DNA of 64,000 bases, taken from Rallus limicola (taxonomy: Eukaryota > Chordata > Aves > Gruiformes > Rallidae). The notes beneath the pieces are model-generated. The model did no database searches and had not been told where the DNA came from. It saw nothing but the letters and a program-made list of their open reading frames with translations. The translations under genes were made by a program, and so were the position numbers. Each line of letters begins with the position of its first letter. Positions within the stretch are counted from its first letter, which is position 1. Location of the stretch: positions 124,001 to 188,000 of the forward strand of contig JAKCOZ010000257.1 in NCBI GenBank assembly GCA_022605955.1, written 5' to 3'. This document shows, piece by piece, positions 7,146 to 21,320 of this stretch.

Positions 7146-8730
7146 AAGAAGCTAGGCATGAAAGGCATAGCTTGTCTGAAACCTCCTAACAGGACACACA
7201 AGCAGACCCTGTCACTTGGGCTCTCAGCCTTTTCCTTTGCCTGGAAAGAGGGAACATGCCTGGAACCTCCTACGGTGCTTTTCTCGGCCCTAGCAGACTG
7301 CAGTTCAAAACATGCTAAACGTCCAGCAATAACTCCCAAAGTAAAGAAGCTAGGACTGAAAGGCATAGCTTGTCTGAAACCTCCTAACAGGACACACAAG
7401 CAGACCCTGTCACTTTGGCTCTCAGCCTTTTCCTTTGCCTGGAAAGAGGGAACATGCCTGGAACCTCCTACGGTGCTTTTCTCGGCCCTAGCAGACTGCA
7501 GTTCAAAACATGCTAAACGTCCAGCAATAACTCCCAAAGTAAAGAAGCTAGGACTGAAAGGCATAGCTTGTCTGAAACCTCCTAACAGGACACACAAGCA
7601 GACCCTGTCACTTTGGCTCTCAGCCTTTTCCTTTGCCTGGAAAGAGGGAACATGCCTGGAACCTCCTACGGTGCTTTTCTCGGCCCTAGCAGACTGCAGT
7701 TCAAAACATGCTAAACGTCCAGCAATAACTCCCAAAGTAAAGAAGCTAGGCCTGAAAGGCATAGCTTGTCTGAAACCTCCTAACAGGACACACAAGCAGA
7801 CCCTGTCACTTTGGCTCTCAGCCTTTTCCTTTGCCTGGAAAGAGGGAACATGCCTGGAACCTCCTACGGTGCTTTTCTCGGCCCTAGCAGACTGCAGTTC
7901 AAAACATGCTAAACGTCCAGCAATAACTCCCAAAGTAAAGAAGCTAGGACTGAAAGGCATAGCTTGTCTGAAACCTCCTAACAGGACACACAAGCAGACC
8001 CTGTCACTTGGGCTCTCAGCCTTTTCCTTTGCCTGGAAAGAGGGAACATGCCTGGAACATCCTACGGTGCTTTTCTCGGCCCTAGCAGACTGCAGTTCAA
8101 AACATGCTAAACGTCCAGCAATAACTCCCAAAGTAAAGAAGCTAGGACTGAAAGGCATAGCTTGTCTGAAACCTCCTAACAGGACACACAAGCAGACCCT
8201 GTCACTTTGGCTCTCAGCCTTTTCCTTTGCCTGGAAAGAGGGAACATGCCTGGAACCTCCTACGGTGCTTTTCTCGGCCCTAGCAGACTGCAGTTCAAAA
8301 CATGCTAAACGTCCAGCAATAACTCCCAAAGTAAAGAAGCTAGGCCTGAAAGGCATAGCTTGTCTGAAACCTCCTAACAGGACACACAAGCAGACCCTGT
8401 CACTTGGGCTCTCAGCCTTTTCCTTTGCCTGGAAAGAGGGAACATGCCTGGAACCTCCTACGGTGCTTTTCTCGGCCCTAGCAGACTGCAGTTCAAAACA
8501 TGCTAAACGTCCAGCAAAAACTCCCAAAGTAAAGAAGCTAGGCATGAAAGGCATAGCTTGTCTGAAACCTCCTAACAGGACACACAAGCAGACCCTGTCA
8601 CTTTGGCTCTCAGCCTTTTCCTTTGCCTGGAAAGAGGGAACATGCCTGGAACCTCCTACGGTGCTTTTCTCGGCCCTAGCAGACTGCAGTTCAAAACATG
8701 CTAAACGTCCAGCAATAACTCCCAAAGTAA

Positions 8731-11700
8731 AAGAAGCTAGGCATGAAAGGCATAGCTTGTCTGAAACCTCCTAACAGACACACAAGCAGACCCTGTCACT
8801 TTGGCTCTCAGCCTTTTCCTTTGCCTGGAAAGAGGGAACATGCCTGGAACCTCCTACGGTGCTTTTCTCGGCGCCTAGCAGACTGCAGTTCAAAACATGC
8901 TAAACGGCCAGCAATAACTCCCAAAGTAAAGAAGCTAGGCATGAAAGGCATAGCTTGTCTGAAACCTCCTAACAGGACACACAAGCAGACCCTGTCACTT
9001 TGGCTCTCAGCCTTTTCCTTTGCCTGGAAAGAGGGAACATGCCTGGAACCTCCTACGGTGCTTTTCTCGGCCCTAGCAGACTGCAGTTCAAAACATGCTA
9101 AACGTCCAGCAATAACTCCCAAAGTAAAGAAGCTAGGACTGAAAGGCATAGCTTGTCTGAAACCTCCTAACAGGACACACAAGCAGACCCTGTCACTTTG
9201 GCTCTCAGCCTTTTCCTTTGCCTGGAAAGAGGGAACATGCCTGGAACCTCCTACGGTGCTTTTCTCGGCCCTAGCAGACTGCAGTTCAAAACATGCTAAA
9301 CGTCCAGCAATAACTCCCAAAGTAAAGAAGCTAGGACTGAAAGGCATAGCTTGTCTGAAACCTCCTAACAGGACACACAAGCAGACCCTGTCACTTTGGC
9401 TCTCAGCCTTTTCCTTTGCCTGGAAAGAGGAAACATGCCTGGAACCTCCTACGGTGCTTTTCTCGGCCCTAGCAGACTGCAGTTCAAAACATGCTAAACA
9501 TCCAGCAATAACTCCCAAAGTAAAGAAGCTAGGCCTGAAAGGCATAGCTTGTCTGAAACCTCCTAACAGGACACACAAGCAGACCCTGTCACTTTGGCTC
9601 TCAGCCTTTTCCTTTGCCTGGAAAGAGGGAACATGCCTGGAACCTCCTACGGTGCTTTTCTCGGCCCTAGCAGACTGCAGTTCAAAACATGCTAAACATC
9701 CAGCAATAACTCCCAAAGTAAAGAAGCTAGGACTGAAAGGCATAGCTTGTCTGAAACCTCCTACAGGACACACAAGCAGACCCTGTCACTTTGGCTCTCA
9801 GCCTTTTCCTTTGCCTGGAAAGAGGGAACATGCCTGGAACCTCCTACGGTGCTTTTCTCGGCCCTAGCAGACTGAAGTTCAAAACATGCTAAACGTCCAG
9901 CAATAACTCCCAAAGTAAAGAAGCTAGGACTGAAAGGCATAGCTTGTCTGAAACCTCCTAACAGGACACACAAGCAGACCCTGTCACTTGGGCTCTCAGC
10001 CTTTTCCTTTGCCTGGAAAGAGGGAACATGCCTGGAACCTCCTACGGTGCTTTTCTCGGCCCTAGCAGACTGCAGTTCAAAACATGCTAAACGTCCAGCA
10101 ATAACTCCCAAAGTAAAGAAGCTAGGACTGAAAGGCATAGCTTGTCTGAAACCTCCTAACAGGACACACAAGCAGACCCTGTCACTTTGGCTCTCAGCCT
10201 TTTCCTTTGCCTGGAAAGAGGGAACATGCCTGGAACCTCCTACGGTGCTTTTCTCGGCCCTAGCAGACTGCAGTTCAAAACATGCTAAACGTCCAGCAAT
10301 AACTCCCAAAGTAAAGAAGCTAGGCATGAAAGGCATAGCTTGTCTGAAACCTCCTAACAGGACACACAAGCAGACCCTGTCACTTTGGCTCTCAGCCTTT
10401 TCCTTTGCCTGGAAAGAGGGAACATGCCTGGAACCTCCTACGGTGCTTTTCTCGGCCCTAGCAGACTGCAGTTCAAAACATGCTAAACGTCAGCAATAAC
10501 TCCCAAAGTAAAGAAGCTAGGCCTGAAAGGCATAGCTTGTCTGAAACCTCCTAACAGGACACACAAGCAGACCCTGTCACTTGGGCTCTCAGCCTTTTCC
10601 TTTGCCTGGAAAGAGGGAACATGCCTGGAACCTCCTACGGTGCTTTTCTCGGCCCTAGCAGACTGCAGTTCAAAACATGCTAAACGTCCAGCAAAAACTC
10701 CCAAAGTAAAGAAGCTAGGCATGAAAGGCATAGCTTGTCTGAAACCTCCTAACAGGACACACAAGCAGACCCTGTCACTTTGGCTCTCAGCCTTTTCCTT
10801 TGCCTGGAAAGAGGGAACATGCCTGGAACCTCCTACGGTGCTTTTCTCGGCCCTAGCAGACTGCAGTTCAAACATGCTAAACGTCCAGCAATAACTCCCA
10901 AAGTAAAGAAGCTAGGCATGAAAGGCATAGCTTGTCTGAAACCTCCTAACAGGACACACAAGCAGACCCTGTCACTTTGGCTCTCAGCCTTTTCCTTTGC
11001 CTGGAAAGAGGGAACATGCCTGGAACCTCCTACGGTGCTTTTCTCGGCCCTAGCAGACTGCAGTTCAAAACATGCTAAACGGCCAGCAATAACTCCCAAA
11101 GTAAAGAAGCTAGGCATGAAAGGCATAGCTTGTCTGAAACCTCCTAACAGGACACACAAGCAGACCCTGTCACTTTGGCTCTCAGCCTTTTCCTTTGCCT
11201 GGAAAGAGGGAACATGCCTGGAACCTCCTACGGTGCTTTTCTCGGCCCTAGCAGACTGCAGTTCAAAACATGCTAAACGTCTCAGCAATAACTCCCAAAG
11301 TAAAGAAGCTAGGACTGAAAGGCATAGCTTGTCTGAAACCTCCTAACAGGACACACAAGCAGACCCTGTCCACTTTGGCTCTCAGCCTTTTCCTTTGCCT
11401 GGAAAGAGGGAACATGCCTGGAACCTCCTACGGTGCTTTTCTCGGCCCTAGCAGACTGCAGTTCAAAACATGCTAAACGTCCAGCAATAACTCCCAAAGT
11501 AAAGAAGCTAGGACTGAAAGGCATAGCTTGTCTGAAACCTCCTAACAGGACACACAAGCAGACCCTGTCACTTTGGCTCTCAGCCTTTTCCTTTGCCTGG
11601 AAAGAGGGAACATGCCTGGAACCTCCTACGGTGCTTTTCTCGGCCCTAGCAGACTGCAGTTCAAAACATGCTAAACATCCAGCAATAACTCCCAAAGTAA

Positions 11701-13876
11701 AGAAGCTAGGCCTGAAAGGCATAGCTTGTCTGAAACCTCCTAACAGGACACACAAGCAGACCCTGTCACTTTGGCTCTCAGCCTTTTCCTTTGCCTGGAA
11801 AGAGGGAACATGCCTGGAACCTCCTACGGTGCTTTTCTCGGCCCTAGCAGACTGCAGTTCAAAACATGCTAAACATCCAGCAATAACTCCCAAAGTAAAG
11901 AAGCTAGGACTGAAAGGCATAGCTTGTCTGAAACCTCCTAACAGGACACACAAGCAGACCCTGTCACTTTGGCTCTCAGCCTTTTCCTTTGCCTGGAAAG
12001 AGGGAACATGCCTGGAACCTCCTACGGTGCTTTTCTCGGCCCTAGCAGACTGAAGTTCAAAACATGCTAAACGTCCAGCAATAACTCCCAAAGTAAAGAA
12101 GCTAGGCATGAAAGGCATAGCTTGTCTGAAACCTCCTAACAGGACACACAAGCAGACCCTGTCACTTGGGCTCTCAGCCTTTTCCTTTGCCTGGAAAGAG
12201 GGAACATGCCTGGAACCTCCTACGGTGCTTTTCTCGGCCCTAGCAGACTGCAGTTCAAAACATGCTAAACGTCCAGCAATAACTCCCAAAGTAAAGAAGC
12301 TAGGACTGAAAGGCATAGCTTGTCTGAAACCTCCTAACAGGACACACAAGCAGACCCTGTCACTTGGGCTCTCAGCCTTTTCCTTTGCCTGGAAAGAGGG
12401 AACATGCCTGGAACCTCCTACGGTGCTTTTCTCGGCCCTAGCAGACTGCAGTTCAAAACATGCTAAACGTCCAGCAATAACTCCCAAAGTAAAGAAGCTA
12501 GGCATGAAAGGCATAGCTTGTCTGAAACCTCCTAACAGGACACACAAGCAGACCCTGTCACTTTGGCTCTCAGCCTTTTCCTTTGCCTGGAAAGAGGGAA
12601 CATGCCTGGAACCTCCTACGGTGCTTTTCTCGGCCCTAGCAGACTGCAGTTCAAAACATGCTAAACGTCCAGCAATAACTCCCAAAGTAAAGAAGCTAGG
12701 ACTGAAAGGCATAGCTTGTCTGAAACCTCCTAACAGGACACACAAGCAGACCCTGTCACTTTGGCTCTCAGCCTTTTCCTTTGCCTGGAAAGAGGGAACA
12801 TGCCTGGAACCTCCTACGGTGCTTTTCTCGGCCCTAGCAGACTGCAGTTCAAAACATGCTAAACGTCCAGCAATAACTCCCAAAGTAAAGAAGCTAGGAC
12901 TGAAAGGCATAGCTTGTCTGAAACCTCCTAACAGGACACACAAGCAGACCCTGTCACTTGGGCTCTCAGCCTTTTCCTTTGCCTGGAAAGAGGGAACATG
13001 CCTGGAACCTCCTACGGTGCTTTTCTCGGCCCTAGCAGACTGCAGTTCAAAACATGCTAAACGTCCAGCAATAACTCCCAAAGTAAAGAAGCTAGGACTG
13101 AAAGGCATAGCTTGTCTGAAACCTCCTAACAGGACACACAAGCAGACCCTGTCACTTTGGCTCTCAGCCTTTTCCTTTGCCTGGAAAGAGGGAACATGCC
13201 TGGAACCTCCTACGGTGCTTTTCTCGGCCCTAGCAGACTGCAGTTCAAAACATGCTAAACGTCCAGCAATAACTCCCAAAGTAAAGAAGCTAGGACTGAA
13301 AGGCATAGCTTGTCTGAAACCTCCTAACAGGACACACAAGCAGACCCTGTCACTTTGGCTCTCAGCCTTTTCCTTTGCCTGGAAAGAGGGAACATGCCTG
13401 GAACCTCCTACGGTGCTTTTCTCGGCCCTAGCAGACTGCAGTTCAAAACATGCTAAACGGCCAGCAATAACTCCCAAAGTAAAGAAGCTAGGCATGAAAG
13501 GCATAGCTTGTCTGAAACCTCCTAAGAGGACACACAAGCAGACCCTGTCACTTTGGCTCTCAGCCTTTTCCTTTGCCTGGAAAGAGGGAACATGCCTGGA
13601 ACCTCCTACGGTGCTTTTCTCGGCCCTAGCAGACTGCAGTTCAAAACATGCTAAACGTCCAGCAATAACTCCCAAAGTAAAGAAGCTAGGACTGAAAGGC
13701 ATAGCTTGTCTGAAACCTCCTAACAGGACACACAAGCAGACCCTGTCACTTGGGCTCTCAGCCTTTTCCTTTGCCTGAAAGAGGGAACATTCCTGGAACC
13801 TCCTACGGTGCTTTTCTCGGCCCTAGCAGACTGCAGTTCAAAACATGCTAAACGTCCAGCAATAACTCCCAAAGTA
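8731..13876. repeat. 198-bp satellite array, indel-rich segment
   Basis: 26 monomers whose register is broken repeatedly. One extra A lies just before 8731. G is lost near 8777, G gained near 8872, A lost near 9763, C lost near 10490, A lost near 10871, T gained near 11281, C gained near 11371 and G lost near 13777. The net change after 8731 is -2, matching the measured distance of 5,146 to the next clean start at 13877. All reading frames break here for that reason. Substitution variants are otherwise the same kinds as elsewhere. Confidence 0.95.
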
Positions 13877-16800
13877 AAGAAGCTAGGACTGAAAGGCATA
13901 GCTTGTCTGAAACCTCCTAACAGGACACACAAGCAGACCCTGTCACTTTGGCTCTCAGCCTTTTCCTTTGCCTGGAAAGAGGGAACATGCCTGGAACCTC
14001 CTACGGTGCTTTTCTCGGCCCTAGCAGACTGCAGTTCAAAACATGCTAAATGTCCAGCAATAACTCCCAAAGTAAAGAAGCTAGGCATGAAAGGCATAGC
14101 TTGTCTGAAACCTCCTAAGAGGACACACAAGCAGACCCTGTCACTTTGGCTCTCAGCCTTTTCCTTTGCCTGGAAAGAGGGAACATGCCTGGAACCTCCT
14201 ACGGTGCTTTTCTCGGCCCTAGCAGACTGCAGTTCAAAACATGCTAAACGTCCAGCAATAACTCCCAAAGTAAAGAAGCTAGGCATGAAAGGCATAGCTT
14301 GTCTGAAACCTCCTAACAGGACACACAAGCAGACCCTGTCACTTTGGCTCTCAGCCTTTTCCTTTGCCTGGAAAGAGGGAACATGCCTGGAACCTCCTAC
14401 GGTGCTTTTCTCGGCCCTAGCAGACTGCAGTTCAAAACATGCTAAACGTCCAGCAATAACTCCCAAAGTAAAGAAGCTAGGACTGAAAGGCATAGCTTGT
14501 CTGAAACCTCCTAACAGGACACACAAGCAGACCCTGTCACTTTGGCTCTCAGCCTTTTCCTTTGCCTGGAAAGAGGGAACATGCCTGGAACCTCCTACGG
14601 TGCTTTTCTCGGCCCTAGCAGACTGCAGTTCAAAACATGCTAAACGGCCAGCAATAACTCCCAAAGTAAAGAAGCTAGGCATGAAAGGCATAGCTTGTCT
14701 GAAACCTCCTAAGAGGACACACAAGCAGACCCTGTCACTTTGGCTCTCAGCCTTTTCCTTTGCCTGGAAAGAGGGAACATGCCTGGAACCTCCTACGGTG
14801 CTTTTCTCGGCCCTAGCAGACTGCAGTTCAAAACATGCTAAACGTCCAGCAATAACTCCCAAAGTAAAGAAGCTAGGCATGAAAGGCATAGCTTGTCTGA
14901 AACCTCCTAAGAGGACACACAAGCAGACCCTGTCACTTTGGCTCTCAGCCTTTTCCTTTGCCTGGAAAGAGGGAACATGCCTGGAACCTCCTACGGTGCT
15001 TTTCTCGGCCCTAGCAGACTGCAGTTCAAAACATGCTAAACGTCCAGCAATAACTCCCAAAGTAAAGAAGCTAGGCATGAAAGGCATAGCTTGTCTGAAA
15101 CCTCCTAACAGGACACACAAGCAGACCCTGTCACTTTGGCTCTCAGCCTTTTCCTTTGCCTGGAAAGAGGGAACATGCCTGGAACCTCCTACGGTGCTTT
15201 TCTCGGCCCTAGCAGACTGCAGTTCAAAACATGCTAAACGTCCAGCAATAACTCCCAAAGTAAAGAAGCTAGGACTGAAAGGCATAGCTTGTCTGAAACC
15301 TCCTAACAGGACACACAAGCAGACCCTGTCACTTTGGCTCTCAGCCTTTTCCTTTGCCTGGAAAGAGGGAACATGCCTGGAACCTCCTACGGTGCTTTTC
15401 TCGGCCCTAGCAGACTGCAGTTCAAAACATGCTAAACGTCCAGCAATAACTCCCAAAGTAAAGAAGCTAGGACTGAAAGGCATAGCTTGTCTGAAACCTC
15501 CTAACAGGACACACAAGCAGACCCTGTCACTTTGGCTCTCAGCCTTTTCCTTTGCCTGGAAAGAGGGAACATGCCTGGAACCTCCTACGGTGCTTTTCTC
15601 GGCCCTAGCAGACTGCAGTTCAAAACATGCTAAACGTCCAGCAATAACTCCCAAAGTAAAGAAGCTAGGACTGAAAGGCATAGCTTGTCTGAAACCTCCT
15701 AACAGGACACACAAGCAGACCCTGTCACTTTGGCTCTCAGCCTTTTCCTTTGCCTGGAAAGAGGGAACATGCCTGGAACCTCCTACGGTGCTTTTCTCGG
15801 CCCTAGCAGACTGCAGTTCAAAACATGCTAAACGTCCAGCAATAACTCCCAAAGTAAAGAAGCTAGGACTGAAAGGCATAGCTTGTCTGAAACCTCCTAA
15901 CAGGACACACAAGCAGACCCTGTCACTTTGGCTCTCAGCCTTTTCCTTTGCCTGGAAAGAGGGAACATGCCTGGAACCTCCTACGGTGCTTTTCTCGGCC
16001 CTAGCAGACTGCAGTTCAAAACATGCTAAACGTCCAGCAATAACTCCCAAAGTAAAGAAGCTAGGACTGAAAGGCATAGCTTGTCTGAAACCTCCTAACA
16101 GGACACACAAGCAGACCCTGTCACTTTGGCTCTCAGCCTTTTCCTTTGCCTGGAAAGAGGGAACATGCCTGGAACCTCCTACGGTGCTTTTCTCGGCCCT
16201 AGCAGACTGCAGTTCAAAACATGCTAAACGTCCAGCAATAACTCCCAAAGTAAAGAAGCTAGGACTGAAAGGCATAGCTTGTCTGAAACCTCCTAACAGG
16301 ACACACAAGCAGACCCGGTCACTTGGGCTCTCAGCCTTTTCCTTTGCCTGGAAAGAGGGAACATGCCTGGAACCTCCTACGGTGCTTTTCTCGGCCCTAG
16401 CAGACTGCAGTTCAAAACATGCTAAACGTCCAGCAATAACTCCCAAAGTAAAGAAGCTAGGACTGAAAGGCATAGCTTGTCTGAAACCTCCTAACAGGAC
16501 ACACAAGCAGACCCTGTCACTTTGGCTCTCAGCCTTTTCCTTTGCCTGGAAAGAGGGAACATGCCTGGAACCTCCTACGGTGCTTTTCTCGGCCCTAGCA
16601 GACTGCAGTTCAAAACATGCTAAACGTCCAGCAATAACTCCCAAAGTAAAGAAGCTAGGACTGAAAGGCATAGCTTGTCTGAAACCTCCTAACAGGACAC
16701 ACAAGCAGACCCTGTCACTTTGGCTCTCAGCCTTTTCCTTTGCCTGGAAAGAGGGAACATGCCTGGAACCTCCTACGGTGCTTTTCTCGGCCCTAGCAGA

Positions 16801-19800
16801 CTGCAGTTCAAAACATGCTAAACGTCCAGCAATAACTCCCAAAGTAAAGAAGCTAGGACTGAAAGGCATAGCTTGTCTGAAACCTCCTAACAGGACACAC
16901 AAGCAGACCCTGTCACTTTGGCTCTCAGCCTTTTCCTTTGCCTGGAAAGAGGGAACATGCCTGGAACCTCCTACGGTGCTTTTCTCGGCCCTAGCAGACT
17001 GCAGTTCAAAACATGCTAAACGGCCAGCAATAACTCCCAAAGTAAAGAAGCTAGGACTGAAAGGCATAGCTTGTCTGAAACCTCCTAACAGGACACACAA
17101 GCAGACCCTGTCACTTTGGCTCTCAGCCTTTTCCTTTGCCTGGAAAGAGGGAACATGCCTGGAACCTCCTACGGTGCTTTTCTCGGCCCTAGCAGACTGC
17201 AGTTCAAAACATGCTAAACGTCCAGCAATAACTCCCAAAGTAAAGAAGCTAGGCATGAAAGGCATAGCTTGTCTGAAACCTCCTAACAGGACACACAAGC
17301 AGACCCTGTCACTTTGGCTCTCAGCCTTTTCCTTTGCCTGGAAAGAGGGAACATGCCTGGAACCTCCTACGGTGCTTTTCTCGGCCCTAGCAGACTGCAG
17401 TTCAAAACATGCTAAACGTCCAGCAATAACTCCCAAAGTAAAGAAGCTAGGCATGAAAGGCATAGCTTGTCTGAAACCTCCTAACAGGACACACAAGCAG
17501 ACCCTGTCACTTTGGCTCTCAGCCTTTTCCTTTGCCTGGAAAGAGGGAACATGCCTGGAACCTCCTACGGTGCTTTTCTCGGCCCTAGCAGACTGCAGTT
17601 CAAAACATGCTAAACGTCCAGCAATAACTCCCAAAGTAAAGAAGCTAGGCATGAAAGGCATAGCTTGTCTGAAACCTCCTAACAGGACACACAAGCAGAC
17701 CCTGTCACTTTGGCTCTCAGCCTTTTCCTTTGCCTGGAAAGAGGGAACATGCCTGGAACCTCCTACGGTGCTTTTCTCGGCCCTAGCAGACTGCAGTTCA
17801 AAACATGCTAAACGTCCAGCAATAACTCCCAAAGTAAAGAAGCTAGGACTGAAAGGCATAGCTTGTCTGAAACCTCCTAACAGGACACACAAGCAGACCC
17901 TGTCACTTTGGCTCTCAGCCTTTTCCTTTGCCTGGAAAGAGGGAACATGCCTGGAACCTCCTACGGTGCTTTTCTTGGCCCTAGCAGACTGCAGTTCAAA
18001 ACATGCTAAACGTCCAGCAATAACTCCCAAAGTAAAGAAGCTAGGCATGAAAGGCATAGCTTGTCTGAAACCTCCTAACAGGACACACAAGCAGACCCTG
18101 TCACTTTGGCTCTCAGCCTTTTCCTTTGCCTGGAAAGAGGGAACATGCCTGGAACCTCCTACGGTGCTTTTCTCGGCCCTAGCAGACTGCAGTTCAAAAC
18201 ATGCTAAACGTCCAGCAATAACTCCCAAAGTAAAGAAGCTAGGACTGAAAGGCATAGCTTGTCTGAAACCTCCTAACAGGACACACAAGCAGACCCTGTC
18301 ACTTTGGCTCTCAGCCTTTTCCTTTGCCTGGAAAGAGGGAACATGCCTGGAACCTCCTACGGTGCTTTTCTCGGCCCTAGCAGACTGCAGTTCAAAACAT
18401 GCTAAACGTCCAGCAATAACTCCCAAAGTAAAGAAGCTAGGCCTGAAAGGCATAGCTTGTCTGAAACCTCCTAACAGGACACACAAGCAGACCCTGTCAC
18501 TTGGGCTCTCAGCCTTTTCCTTTGCCTGGAAAGAGGGAACATGCCTGGAACCTCCTACGGTGCTTTTCTCAGCCCTAGCAGACTGCAGTTCAAAACATGC
18601 TAAACGTCCAGCAATAACTCCCAAAGTAAAGAAGCTAGGACTGAAAGGCATAGCTTGTCTGAAACCTCCTAACAGGACACACAAGCAGACCCTGTCACTT
18701 GGGCTCTCAGCCTTTTCCTTTGCCTGGAAAGAGGGAACATGCCTGCAACCTCCTACGGTGCTTTTCTCGGCCCTAGCAGACTGCAGTTCAAAACATGCTA
18801 AACGTCCAGCAATAACTCCCAAAGTAAAGAAGCTAGGACTGAAAGGCATAGCTTGTCTGAAACCTCCTAACAGGACACACAAGCAGACCCTGTCACTTTG
18901 GCTCTCAGCCTTTTCCTTTGCCTGGAAAGAGGGAACATGCCTGGAACCTCCTACGGTGCTTTTCTCGGCCCTAGCAGACTGCAGTTCAAAACATGCTAAA
19001 CGTCCAGCAATAACTCCCAAAGTAAAGAAGCTAGGACTGAAAGGCATAGCTTGTCTGAAACCTCCTAACAGGACACACAAGCAGACCCTGTCACTTTGGC
19101 TCTCACCCTTTTCCTTTGCCTGGAAAGAGGGAACATGCCTGGAACCTCCTACGGTGCTTTTCTCGGCCCTAGCAGACTGCAGTTCAAAACATGCTAAACG
19201 TCCAGCAATAACTCCCAAAGTAAAGAAGCTAGGCATGAAAGGCATAGCTTGTCTGAAACCTCCTAACAGGACACACAAGCAGACCCTGTCACTTTGGCTC
19301 TCAGCCTTTTCCTTTGCCTGGAAAGAGGGAACATGCCTGGAACCTCCTACGGTGCTTTTCTCGGCCCTAGCAGACTGCAGTTCAAAACATGCTAAACGTC
19401 CAGCAATAACTCCCAAAGTAAAGAAGCTAGGACTGAAAGGCATAGCTTGTCTGAAACCTCCTAACAGGACACACAAGCAGACCCTGTCACTTTGGCTCTC
19501 AGCCTTTTCCTTTGCCTGGAAAGAGGGAACATGCCTGGAAGCTCCTACGGTGCTTTTCTCGGCCCTAGCAGACTGCAGTTCAAAACATGCTAAACGTCCA
19601 GCAATAACTCCCAAAGTAAAGAAGCTAGGCATGAAAGGCATAGCTTGTCTGAAACCTCCTAACAGGACACACAAGCAGACCCTGTCACTTGGGCTCTCAG
19701 CCTTTTCCTTTGCCTGGAAAGAGGGAACATGCCTGGAACCTCCTACGGTGCTTTTCTCGGCCCTAGCAGACTGCAGTTCAAAACATGCTAAACGTCCAGC

Positions 19801-21320
19801 AATAACTCCCAAAGTAAAGAAGCTAGGACTGAAAGGCATAGCTTGTCTGAAACCTCCTAACAGGACACACAAGCAGACCCTGTCACTTTGGCTCTCAGCC
19901 TTTTCCTTTGCCTGGAAAGAGGGAACATGCCTGGAACCTCCTACGGTGCTTTTCTCGGCCCTAGCAGACTGCAGTTCAAAACATGCTAAACGTCCAGCAA
20001 TAACTCCCAAAGTAAAGAAGCTAGGACTGAAAGGCATAGCTTGTCTGAAACCTCCTAACAGGACACACAAGCAGACCCTGTCACTTTGGCTCTCAGCCTT
20101 TTCCTTTGCCTGGAAAGAGGGAACATGCCTGGAACCTCCTACGGTGCTTTTCTCGGCCCTAGCAGACTGCAGTTCAAAACATGCTAAACGTCCAGCAATA
20201 ACTCCCAAAGTAAAGAAGCTAGGACTGAAAGGCATAGCTTGTCTGAAACCTCCTAACAGGACACACAAGCAGACCCTGTCACTTTGGCTCTCAGCCTTTT
20301 CCTTTGCCTGGAAAGAGGGAACATGCCTGCAACCTCCTACGGTGCTTTTCTCGGCCCTAGCAGACTGCAGTTCAAAACATGCTAAACGTCCAGCAATAAC
20401 TCCCAAAGTAAAGAAGCTAGGACTGAAAGGCATAGCTTGTCTGAAACCTCCTAACAGGACACACAAGCAGACCCTGTCACTTTGGCTCTCAGCCTTTTCC
20501 TTTGCCTGGAAAGAGGGAACATGCCTGGAAACTCCTACGGTGCTTTTCTCAGCCCTAGCAGACTGCAGTTCAAAACATGCTAAACGTCCAGCAATAACTC
20601 CCAAAGTAAAGAAGCTAGGACTGAAAGGCATAGCTTGTCTGAAACCTCCTAACAGGACACACAAGCAGACCCTGTCACTTTGGCTCTCAGCCTTTTCCTT
20701 TGCCTGGAAAGAGGGAACATGCCTGGAACCTCCTACGGTGCTTTTCTCGGCCCTAGCAGACTGCAGTTCAAAACATGTTAAACATCCAGCAATAACTCCC
20801 AAAGTAAAGAAGCTAGGCATGAAAGGCATAGCTTGTCTGAAACCTCCTAACAGGACACACAAGCAGACCCTGTCACTTTGGCTCTCAGCCTTTTCCTTTG
20901 CCTGGAAAGAGGGAACATGCCTGCAACCTCCTACGGTGCTTTTCTCGGCCCTAGCAGACTGCAGTTCAAAACATGCTAAACGTCCAGCAATAACTCCCAA
21001 AGTAAAGAAGCTAGGCCTGAAAGGCATAGCTTGTCTGAAACCTCCTAACAGGACACACAAGCAGACCCTGTCACTTGGGCTCTCAGCCTTTTCCTTTGCC
21101 TGGAAAGAGGGAACATGCCTGGAACCTCCTACGGTGCTTTTCTCGGCCCTAGCAGACTGCAGTTCAAAACATGCTAAACGTCCAGCAATAACTCCCAAAG
21201 TAAAGAAGCTAGGACTGAAAGGCATAGCTTGTCTGAAACCTCCTAACAGGACACACAAGCAGACCCTGTCACTTTGGCTCTCAGCCTTTTCCTTTGCCTG
21301 GAAAGAGGGAACATGCCTGG

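Larger units (their letters stand above)
4383..8730. repeat. 198-bp satellite array, segment right of the ERV
   Basis: 22 monomers in exact 198-bp register (starts 4572, 4770 and so on up to 8532). Variants include CACTTGGGC for CACTTTGGC, GCAAAAACT for GCAATAACT, an unusual CAATTGGG (5234, 6422), CATTCTAA for CATGCTAA and GAGGAAAC for GAGGGAAC. The plus frame is open from an ATG at 4368 in the LTR to 8774, where the first 1-bp insertion shifts it. I do not consider it a gene. Confidence 0.97.
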
